Shown in pieces: positions 32,094 through 40,800 of a stretch of DNA of 60,552 nt (its first letter is position 1; every line of letters begins with the position of its first letter). The stretch comes from DATGZX01 sp035296965. GTDB lineage: Bacteria; Planctomycetota; Planctomycetia; Gemmatales; Gemmataceae. Position numbers and translations under genes: made by a program. The DNA is taken from contig DATGZX010000166.1 of NCBI GenBank assembly GCA_035296965.1, positions 1 through 60,552 of the forward strand. Direction: 5' to 3'. The notes under the pieces are model-generated. The model ran no database searches. It saw only the letters and a list, made by a program, of their open reading frames with translations, and was not told the origin of the DNA.

Positions 32094-35000
32094 ATGACTA
32101 TCAGCATGGGGGTCCTCATGGCTGCGCGAGCGCTGGTTCAGGTGGTTCATTGGCTGCGCCGGGTCGGTGCCGGGCCTTGCGCCGGCACCGACGCCGAGCT
32201 GTTGCAACGCTACGCCACGGCGCGCGATGAGTCCGCGTTCGCCGAGTTGCTGCGGAGGCACGGTCCTTTGGTCTGGCGTATCTGCTTGCAGCTTCTCTGG
32301 AACGAGCAGGATGCGGAGGATGCCTTCCAGGCCACGTTCCTTGTCTTGGCCAGCAAAGCCGCGTCGATTCGACGGGCCGAATCCCTGTCCGGCTGGCTGT
32401 TCGGCGTGGCGCGCCGGACGGCCCTCCTGGTCCGCACGCGCCGACCGCGGCTGCCAGAACCCGATCGCTCCTCGACGCCCGAACCGGACCCGGCCGCGAT
32501 CGCCGTCTCTGCAGAACAGTGTGATCTCATTCTCGATTGTGTGCGCCGGCTTCCGGAGAAATACCGGCTGCCGCTCTTGCTCTGCGGCATCCAGGGTCTG
32601 ACCAAAGCCGAGGCGGCCCAGCAGCTCGACTGGAAGGAGGGGACCGTCTCCGGCCGGCTCGCGCGGGGCCGGCAACTCCTCCAGCTGCGGCTCGCCAGGC
32701 GCGGCATTTTGGTACCTTCGGGAGCCCTGCTGGCGAGTGGCAGTGCCACTCCGGGCTTTGTCCAGGCTTCCGTCTTGAATGCGGCACGATTCTTCGTCGC
32801 GCCGGACTCGGTCGCCACTTCTTTTCCCAGCGTCATCGCCCGCGAGGTTCTCCAAACCATGAAGCCAGTCTCCTGGAAAGTGATGGTTAGTGTAGCGTTG
32901 CTTGGCCTGGCCATCGTGACGGGCGGAGTCGCCTACTATCGCTCAAGCGCGGAGACCACGACCGCCAGCCCTTATGCGCTTGAGGAACCTGTCCCGGAAG
33001 GCGCGCCCAGGTGGCAAGAACGCCTTCGTTTGCGCGGCTATCTGGGTGCCGCCACGGGCGATTTCTCCCCTGACGGGCGACTCTTTTGCACCACCGACGC
33101 CAAAAACATTCCGCAGTTCCTCGACACGACAACCTGGAAGGTGCGGAGCTGCAGCGAGCTGACCAAGTTCAAAGCGCAAGGGCCATGGCCCAACCTTTCC
33201 GGTTTCTCGGCGGATGGCCGCTTCTACGCCCTCTGGTACGGCATCCGGGGCAAGGGACCCAAGGGTAAGACGCTCCTGGAAACCTCACTGATCGAGGTCG
33301 CAACCGGCAAGGAGTTGACGGTCCTTCCCGGCTCTATGCCCGAATTCTGTCCCGGACGCAGCATTCTGGCGACCAGGTTGGACAATACGGTCACGCTTTG
33401 GGATTGCACTACCAAGGCAACCGTGCACAAGTTCGAGGCCGGAGCCGAGATTAAGGGATGTGAGTTCTCGCCCGATGGCAAATTGCTGGCCGCGACTACG
33501 AGCAGCGGCCACGGCAAGCTTTGGGAAGTGACCACCGGCAAGGAAATCGCCGGGTTCGAGGGCTTTAATCTGGTTTGGGCGAAGGATAGTCGCACTTTTG
33601 CCACCTTGTTGCCTATCGGGCGCGTCATCAAGCTATGGGACGCGGCCACCGGCAAGCAGCGCTTCACCATCGGCAATTTCAACCTACCTGGATGTTACGC
33701 GGCGTTTTCGCCCGATGGCCGGTTTGCTCTGGCGAGTGGGTGGGACATCGGGCTGAAACCGAACGGCGACCCGGATTTCCCGTCGCCCCCACGACCATAC
33801 AAGTCCCCCAAAAAAGTGCCACTGGACCTCCGCCTTATCGACATCTTCACGGGTCAAGAGCGCGTTCGCTTGCCAGGTAAGATCCAGCTCGGCCGCGTCG
33901 GCAGCTTTTCCCCGGACGGCAAAACCGTTGCTTATCAGCGCCTGACCGATGGTCCCGGTTCCAACATGGAGGTAGTGTTTCCCAATATGGAAGTAGTGCT
34001 ATGGGACATTGCCGCGGGCAAGGAGCGACTGGTCATCCGCGACAAAGAGGGCATCGATAACGTTGTCTTTACCCCCGACGGTACCTACCTGGTCGGTTCC
34101 GTCGGCAGGAATCCCCGGCAGTTGCTGCGTTTCTGGGACACGGATACGGGAAAGGCACGGTCGCTCATGTCCGATGCTACCTGGGGCTGGCCGACCTTCG
34201 CGGGCGACGGCAAGACAATGGCTGTGTCGGTTGCCATGCCGACCGACGACGCAATCCTGCCTCCCGAAGGCATCGCCACCCGCATGGAGATGCGCCTCTT
34301 TCAGTGGACGGCCACGCCGGCGACGCTAGAGACGCGCGGCGAAGAAGTTCCCTACGCCAAGAAACCCGCCGAGCCGAAACCGCTGTCGGAGGCTGCCAAG
34401 CTATACGGCACCTTGCAGAAAGAACACGAAGCCAAGGAGAAAGCGTTCGCAGAACAGTACCAGGCCGCGAAATCGGACGAGCAGCGCCAATCTTTAGCCG
34501 ACCAACACCTGGCTGAGCTGGCCGGGTTCGTGGAGCGGGCACTCGGCGTGGCCCGCCAACATCCCAAGGCTCCGGAGGCGATCGATGCGCTGGAGATGGC
34601 CCTACGCTGTACCAATGGCGGCATGAGCGGCCGGCTCGGTGGGCTGGGCAAACAGGCCGTCGCCCAGGTTCGGCAGGAGCACCTGGAATCTCCAGCCCTC
34701 GACCGGCTGGTTCCCTGGCTGCAACACCACTTCACACCGGCCGCAGACGACCTACTTCAGCTAATCTTGGAGAAGAGTCCGCACCGAACGGTTCGTGCTC
34801 GCGCCGCCTACTGCCTGGCCACGGGACTTGCCGGCCGGGCCGAGGCCGCGCGCGTTGTGCGTCTGATGCCGGAGCTAGGCAACCATCCCCAGGTCAAGAA
34901 TCGCCCTGAGTACTTCCACCTTCTGGAAACGACCGACTCGGAAGCCGTCAGCCGCCGCGCCGAAAAACTGTTCGAGTTGATCCATGCACAATATGCCGAT

Positions 35001-35492
35001 ATCAAGCAGGTCGATCACCAGCCCGCTACGCTCGGCGAATTATCGCAGCAGGCATTGTTTGCGTTGCGGAACCTGGCACTCGGCAAGACCGCGCCCGACA
35101 TTGCAGGCACCGACCTCGCCGGCAAGAAGTTCAAGTTGAGCGACTATCGCGGCAAGGTCGTGGTGCTGATCTTCTGCGGCCACTGGTGCGGCCCATGCAG
35201 GCAAATGAATCCGCACAAGCAGTTACTGGTGAACCGCTACGCCGACAAGCCGTTCGCTTTGCTGGAAGTCAACAGCGACGACGATGCCGACGACTGGCAA
35301 GACATCATGAAGAAGGAAGGGTACACCTGGCGCTGCTGGGCCGACGGCGGCAAGGAGGGCCCCATCGCCAAACAATGGCATGTGACCGGCTGGCCCACGA
35401 TCTACGTCCTGGATAAGAAAGGCGTCATCCGCTTCAAGGAACTCCGCGACGAGCCCCTCGAAAAAGCCGTGCAATCCATCCTCCGCGAGTAA
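32094..35492 (+). CDS. ECF sigma factor - WD40 propeller - thioredoxin (TlpA-like) fusion
   Basis: This protein is about 1132 residues. Sigma region 2 (about 35-115; NEQDAEDAFQATFLVLASKA) and region 4 (about 145-200; LPEKYRLPLLLCGIQGLTKA) are followed by a membrane segment (VMVSVALLGLAIVTGGVAYY, about 260-280), a WD40 region (about 300-760) and a helical stretch. The last 130 residues form a TlpA/AhpC-type thioredoxin domain: APDIAGTDLAGKKFKLSDYR, then GHWCGPCRQM with the CGPC redox pair at about 1032-1035, then the cis-proline region WPTIYVLDKKG. The propeller and thioredoxin should lie outside the membrane and the sigma part inside. ATGs at 32094, 32106 and 32118 are possible; 32118 follows GGGGG. 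Confidence 0.88.
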   Translation: MTISMGVLMAARALVQVVHWLRRVGAGPCAGTDAELLQRYATARDESAFAELLRRHGPLVWRICLQLLWNEQDAEDAFQATFLVLASKAASIRRAESLSGWLFGVARRTALLVRTRRPRLPEPDRSSTPEPDPAAIAVSAEQCDLILDCVRRLPEKYRLPLLLCGIQGLTKAEAAQQLDWKEGTVSGRLARGRQLLQLRLARRGILVPSGALLASGSATPGFVQASVLNAARFFVAPDSVATSFPSVIAREVLQTMKPVSWKVMVSVALLGLAIVTGGVAYYRSSAETTTASPYALEEPVPEGAPRWQERLRLRGYLGAATGDFSPDGRLFCTTDAKNIPQFLDTTTWKVRSCSELTKFKAQGPWPNLSGFSADGRFYALWYGIRGKGPKGKTLLETSLIEVATGKELTVLPGSMPEFCPGRSILATRLDNTVTLWDCTTKATVHKFEAGAEIKGCEFSPDGKLLAATTSSGHGKLWEVTTGKEIAGFEGFNLVWAKDSRTFATLLPIGRVIKLWDAATGKQRFTIGNFNLPGCYAAFSPDGRFALASGWDIGLKPNGDPDFPSPPRPYKSPKKVPLDLRLIDIFTGQERVRLPGKIQLGRVGSFSPDGKTVAYQRLTDGPGSNMEVVFPNMEVVLWDIAAGKERLVIRDKEGIDNVVFTPDGTYLVGSVGRNPRQLLRFWDTDTGKARSLMSDATWGWPTFAGDGKTMAVSVAMPTDDAILPPEGIATRMEMRLFQWTATPATLETRGEEVPYAKKPAEPKPLSEAAKLYGTLQKEHEAKEKAFAEQYQAAKSDEQRQSLADQHLAELAGFVERALGVARQHPKAPEAIDALEMALRCTNGGMSGRLGGLGKQAVAQVRQEHLESPALDRLVPWLQHHFTPAADDLLQLILEKSPHRTVRARAAYCLATGLAGRAEAARVVRLMPELGNHPQVKNRPEYFHLLETTDSEAVSRRAEKLFELIHAQYADIKQVDHQPATLGELSQQALFALRNLALGKTAPDIAGTDLAGKKFKLSDYRGKVVVLIFCGHWCGPCRQMNPHKQLLVNRYADKPFALLEVNSDDDADDWQDIMKKEGYTWRCWADGGKEGPIAKQWHVTGWPTIYVLDKKGVIRFKELRDEPLEKAVQSILRE

Positions 35493-35499
35493 CTAGAGC

Positions 35500-35536
35500 G
35501 AGCAGCGGGCTTTATGCTGCATAAAACCCGCCGCTC
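35500..35536 (+). terminator. Hairpin after the sigma-thioredoxin fusion gene
   Basis: Arms GAGCAGCGGGCTTTATG (35500-35516) and CATAAAACCCGCCGCTC (35520-35536) pair at 15 of 17 positions around CTG. It lies 8 bases after the stop codon. No T-run follows, so termination may be weak or the structure may only protect the 3' end of the transcript. Confidence 0.45.
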
Positions 35537-35574
35537 GATGAACGATCTCGCTACGCCGGGAGCGAGTCGCCAGG

Positions 35575-35733
35575 TCAAGGCCCCAGTGCGCTGAACAGGT
35601 CGCGGATCTCCGCTTCGGCTCGAAACGAGACATGGCCGCATCGTAAGCCAATCCCCAAGTCGCACAAGCGCGTGAAGGAATCGGGAGTTCTTTCTCTTGC
35701 CGGCTCCTGCGTTTTGGGCGGCCTTGGCAGCAT
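35575..35733 (-). CDS. Possible small hypothetical protein
   Basis: This frame encodes 52 residues from ATG 35733: MLPRPPKTQEPARERTPDSF, then a compact end (LCDLGIGLRCGHVSFRAEAE, continuing IRDLFSALGP) that reads like real protein. An ATG at 35766 gives 63 residues. There is no strong ribosome-binding site. It is convergent with the sigma fusion gene. I cannot name a family. The remaining 35734-35929 holds no other gene. Confidence 0.35.
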   Translation of the reverse strand: MLPRPPKTQEPARERTPDSFTRLCDLGIGLRCGHVSFRAEAEIRDLFSALGP

Positions 35734-35929
35734 GTCAAGGCGCCTAAGCCATGCTATCGGCGGCATTGCTTATCATGAGGCCCATTGTGCGATTGGCCTT
35801 TGGCCGACGGCAAAGTGTTTGTTCGTGACGACCTGAACAATGGCCGGTATGATCTGACGGGAGAGCGACAAGCTCGATACGCGAGCGAGGGGGCGACGAA
35901 CAGCAAGTGTGCCTTGGAGGAATCCGGGC

Positions 35930-37717
35930 ATGGCGATGCGCTGGGGACCCGGGCCGGTCTTCGCATATGAGTGGTTGATGCTCGCGCGCCGCTGGCAACT
36001 TTACGCCGGGCGCGGGCTGTTTATCCTCATGCTTTTTGCTGGCCTTTCCATCGTGTGGCAAACCGAAGTCGCGCACAACCCCACCCCGTCGATCCGTCAG
36101 CAAGCGCTCGTCGGCGAAAAGTTCTTCTATGCACTCATCGGCATCCAACTGACGCTCGTCATGCTGGCCGCGCCCGCCGCCACGGCTGGGGCGATCTGCC
36201 AAGACAAGACCCGCGGCACCCTGGCCCACCTGCTGGTCACGGACCTTTCCAACTGGGAAATCATCCTGGGCAAGCTGGCGGTTCGGCTCGGACCGGTCCT
36301 GGGACTGATCGGCTGCTCGATCCCCATCTTGTTCATGGGTAGCCTGTTCGGCGGCATCGACCTGGAGGCCTTGATCTTCGCATACCTGATCACCATCGCC
36401 GTGGGGATCTTGGGCTGCGCTCTGGCCTTGTTTCTCTCGGTCTGGGCCGCAAAGACGCACGAAGTGTTGGTGGTGGTGTACCTGACCTGGTGTCTCCTGC
36501 TTTTGGCTGGACCTATCTGGCATGTCGCCGGCTGGTACTTTTCCATCGGCACTCCTCCCAGCTGGTTTGACGATCGCAATGCCTTCTGGTTGGCGTTCGC
36601 CCCCTATTCCGACCCGAAGGCCACCGATTGGCGCGACGATCTCGGCTTTGTCGGCGTTTCCCTGGCGCTGTCCGCGCTCCTGGTGCTTCTGGCCGTCTTG
36701 CGCGTCCGCGCGGTGGCAGTCCGGCAGATGAGTCGCTCCGAGCAGAAACGTGGATCGCGCCCATTCCGAAGCTTCTCCGACTTTTGGTGGCGTTGGCTAC
36801 CCGGTCCATCCCTGGACGGCAACCCGGTACTGTGGCGCGAATGGTACCGCAAGCGCTCCTCGCGCTGGATCCGAGTAGTCTGGACCTTGTACGCGGTCTT
36901 GGCGGTCACCTTCACGATTTTGGTCTTGAGCCAGATCAGCAGCCAGACGCGCACTTTCGGGGCATTCGCCACGATCGTGAGTGCCCTCCAGGTAGCGATT
37001 GGCCTGTTGCTGGTCAGCGTCGCCGCCGTTACCACCTTGGCCGATGAACGCAGCCGCAACAACATGGAGGTGCTGCTGACGACACCCTTGAGCTCGCGCT
37101 CTATCCTTTGGGCCAAGTGGCTCGGAGCCTACCGCGGTGTTCCTTTGTTGGCGATCTTGCCGGCGGCCATCAGTTTTACGCTTGCATGGAATTGGCAGGA
37201 TGTCTCCAGCCGGCCTTCCTTGCCTAAACAATTGGTCTACGATGAACATCCGTGGTTGAACGCCATGTTGATCGTCGCCATGATCTTGGTCCCTGGTGCG
37301 GCAATTGTCAGCCTCGGAGTCGCACTGGCAACCTGGATCCCGAAACTGGGACGAGCGGTGACCTGGAGCGTAAGCGCTTACGTTCTTCTCAACATCGGTT
37401 GGCTCATTGCGGTGGAGACGATGTATGCCGGCAGCCCGTCACCTATGTCCGATTACTTGGCCCTCGCCAGCCCTTGGTTCGCGGCAGCGAGCCTTACGGA
37501 GGCCTTGTCCATCCTACGCGCATGGCCTGCCGGTGACTCGCACTTGTTATGGGGCGCGGGTTGGACCGTCCTGTTCGCGTTCTCCGCCATACTCCTCTTC
37601 CTCGTCACATTGCTCACGTTCGACCGCTGCCTGGGCCGGATGTCTCACCAACCCCGCCGAAAGCAAAGTTTCTCCAGGCCGGACACATCCGCAGAGCCGC
37701 TGCTGACCTCCAAGTAA
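35930..37717 (+). CDS. ABC-2 type transporter permease
   Basis: This 595-residue membrane protein contains two ABC-2 style halves. TRGTLAHLLVTDLSNWEIIL with GKLAVRLGPVL lies near residue 95, and DERSRNNMEVLLTTPLSSRS with ILWAKWLGAYRG lies near residue 375. Both are the cytoplasmic coupling motifs (delete-threshold-loop style TxGT/E..LLTTPLS) seen before transmembrane helices in ABC-2 permeases. About 12 hydrophobic segments are visible. GGAGG lies 9 bases before ATG 35930. No ATP-binding subunit is encoded next to it, so its ATPase must be elsewhere. The substrate is unknown. Confidence 0.82.
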   Translation: MAMRWGPGPVFAYEWLMLARRWQLYAGRGLFILMLFAGLSIVWQTEVAHNPTPSIRQQALVGEKFFYALIGIQLTLVMLAAPAATAGAICQDKTRGTLAHLLVTDLSNWEIILGKLAVRLGPVLGLIGCSIPILFMGSLFGGIDLEALIFAYLITIAVGILGCALALFLSVWAAKTHEVLVVVYLTWCLLLLAGPIWHVAGWYFSIGTPPSWFDDRNAFWLAFAPYSDPKATDWRDDLGFVGVSLALSALLVLLAVLRVRAVAVRQMSRSEQKRGSRPFRSFSDFWWRWLPGPSLDGNPVLWREWYRKRSSRWIRVVWTLYAVLAVTFTILVLSQISSQTRTFGAFATIVSALQVAIGLLLVSVAAVTTLADERSRNNMEVLLTTPLSSRSILWAKWLGAYRGVPLLAILPAAISFTLAWNWQDVSSRPSLPKQLVYDEHPWLNAMLIVAMILVPGAAIVSLGVALATWIPKLGRAVTWSVSAYVLLNIGWLIAVETMYAGSPSPMSDYLALASPWFAAASLTEALSILRAWPAGDSHLLWGAGWTVLFAFSAILLFLVTLLTFDRCLGRMSHQPRRKQSFSRPDTSAEPLLTSK

Positions 37718-37836
37718 TGCTTGTCGCCGGAGGGCCCTTGGAGACTGCCGGCCCCGTCTTCATGCACGAGAAGCGATCGAAACCTACGCTTCGTGCGGCA
37801 AAAGTCTGACCCCTTTTTGCGCGATAACGCGCCCGC

Positions 37837-40800
37837 CTACAACTCGGTCACCGTCTCATTGGAATGCCGATCAAGGATGATGTCACGCTTGCTGAAGGGC
37901 CGGGTCAGGTCGGCGAAGAACCAATCCCGGCTCAACAGGCCGCCGATCAGCACGTCGGGGCTGGCATCTGCGTGGACGGTGCTCGTATTCAGGAAATACT
38001 GTCCATTCTGACGCTGGTTGAAGCCCGGATTGGATGTCGTGCCCATGATGTCGGCCACCCGGGTGGCGTAACTGTCGTTCGATGCCCACTCGGCCATGAT
38101 GCTGTCCAGGGCCGGCGCATTCTGGTCCCAGGCGGTCGAGCCTGCAATCTGCAGGTTGTCGCCGAGGCCGCCGATCAGCACATCGCCGCCAGCAGACCCG
38201 CCAATGAGGATGTTGCGGCCCAGGCCGCCGGCCAGGATGCTGTGGCCCGTCCCGCCGACCAGGATGTTATTGCCGCCGCCGCCCAGCAGTATGTCGTTGC
38301 CCGAACCGGCGTAAAGTTCGCTCGTGAGGGTCAGGAACAGTGATACCCGGAGGACATCGTTGCCCGCACCGCCGTAGATCCGTACCCGGTCGAACGTGGT
38401 GCCCGCCGCCGCGGCAATGTTGTCCTGCTTGACGCCGTTGATAATCAGCGCCAACGTGCCGGGCCGACTGCCCGGAGCCACAGCTATGGTTTCGTTGGAG
38501 GGGCTACCGCCCACTACCAGAACCGATTTCGTAGCATTCAGTGCGTCGGGGATGATCTGGTAGGAATTGGCGACGATAGTGAGCGTGCCGCTGACGTAAC
38601 TGATCGTGTAATTCGGATCGACTGCACCACTGGCGGTGATCGCGTAGCCGCCAACAGGGCTGGCCGGGGTGGCGGTTGTGGCCAGCGTTGGCGACGTGGT
38701 CAGGCTAGCCGACGTGTCGCCGTTGACGAAGCCGCTGTAGCTGGCGGTCAGCGCAGGCAGCGCCGCCCCGTACACCTTGGTCTGGTCATTTGCCGTGATG
38801 GTCAGCGTTGCGGGACTCACTACCTGCGTCAGGGCGCTGGATGTACTGGAGACGAAAGCGGGAGTGCCATTGTAGTTCGCCGTGATGGTATGCGGGGAGT
38901 TTGCAACGTCGAGCGCGGTGGTGGTGAAAATGGCCACCTGCTGGCTGTCGACAATCGCCAGCGTGACCGGGCCGCTGATATCCGTTGTGCCGTCGAAGAA
39001 ATCGACGGTGCCTGTCGGCGCCAGCGTGCTGGGCGCCACCGGGTTGACGATCGCCGTGAAGACCACTGGTTGACCGTAGACCGTACTGCTCTGCGACGTG
39101 CTCAGGGTAGTGGTCGTGGTGATAGGGCCAGGCGATCCCAGGCTGCCGGCGCCGCCGCTCGTGGCGGTCGCCTGGTCGTACTCGGCAATGTTGGGGGCGC
39201 CCAGGGAGCCATCGGAGGTGATTGCGCTGTAGGACTCGGTCACCCGGCCGAAGTGGAGCTGGATCGTATCCTGTGGGGCATCGCTGCCATCGTCGTTGGT
39301 CGTAAAGGAGGTGATCGTGACGTCCGTGAGCGTGTAGGTGAGGTACTCGGTTTCCAATCCACCAAGGAGTTGGCGGACGTGGATGGTGGCCGAGTCCAGG
39401 TGGATGCCAACGGTCAAGTGCCCCCACAGCCCCGGCTCGGCGCTGCTGGGCGCCAGCGTCAGGGTGAAGTCTTGCAGGCTGGTTGTGCCCGCGCCGGCAC
39501 CGGTGCCGGTGCTCCCCAGGGTGGTCGAGTTGGTCGCGCCCCAGGAGTAGCTCAGGACCGGCAGCTCAGCCTCGGTGACGCTGGCATCGACGAATGTCAA
39601 CCCCACTGCCGGCGTGCCTGAGGCAGTCGTGGCCAGGCTGCCGGCGCCGCCGCTGCTGGCGGTCGCCTGGTCGTACTGTGCAGTATTGGCGGCGCCCAGG
39701 GTGCCATCTGGGTTGATCGGGCTGTAGGACTCGGTCACCCGGTCGAACGTGAGCTGGATCGTGTCCTGCGGGGCAGCGCTGCCGTCGTCGGATGTCGTAA
39801 ACGAGGAGATGACGACGTTCATGAACGTGTAGGTGAGGTACTCGGTTTCCAAGCCGCCATCGAGTTGGCGGACGTGGATGGTGGCCGAATTCAGGTGGGT
39901 GCCAACGGTCAAGTGCCCCCACAGCCCCGGCTCGGCGCTGGTGGGCGCCAGCGTCAGGGCGAAGTCCTGCAGGCTGGGTTTGGTCGAGCCGCCGCCGGTG
40001 CCGGTACTCCCCGAAGTCGGATTGCTCGCGCCCCAGAAGTAGCTTTGGACCGGCAATTCGGCCTCAGTGACACTGCCATCGACGAAAGTCAGCCCCACCG
40101 CCGGCGTGCCTGAGGCTGTCGTGGCCAGGCTGCCGGCGGCGCCGCTGGCGGTCGCCTGGTCGTATTGGGCAGTGTTGGCGGCGCCCAGGGAGCCGTCGGA
40201 GTTGATCGGGCTGTAGGACTCGGTCACCCGGGCAAATGTGAGCTGGATCGAGTCCTGCGGGGTATCGCCGCCGCCCTCGCTCGTCGAGAAGGAGGTGAGG
40301 AAGACCTCCGTGAATGTGTAAGTGAGGTACTCGGTTTCCAAGCCGCCAACGGGTTGGCGGACGTGAATGGTGGCCGAATTCAGGTGAGTGCCGGCGGCCA
40401 GGTGCCCCCACAGCCCCGGCTCCGCGCTGGTGGGCGCTAGAGTCAAGGTGAAGTCGTCCAGGCTGGGTTTGGCCGAACCGCCACCAGTGCCGGTGCTCCC
40501 CGGGGTAGTCGGGTTGGTCGCGCCCCAGGAGTAGCTCTGGACCGGCAGCTCGGCCTCGGTGACGCCGGCATCGACGAATGTCAACCCCACCACCGGCACG
40601 CTTGAGGCTGTTGTGGCCAGGCTGCCGGCGCCGCCGCTGCTGGCGGTCGCCTGGTCATACTGGGCGGTGTTGGCAGCGCCCAGAGAGCCGTCGGGATTGA
40701 TTGGGCTGTAGGACTCGGCCAGCTGGCCGAAGGTGAGCTGGATCGAATCCTGCGGGGCAGCGCTGCCGCCATCGCCGGTCGAAAAAGAGCTGATCATGAC

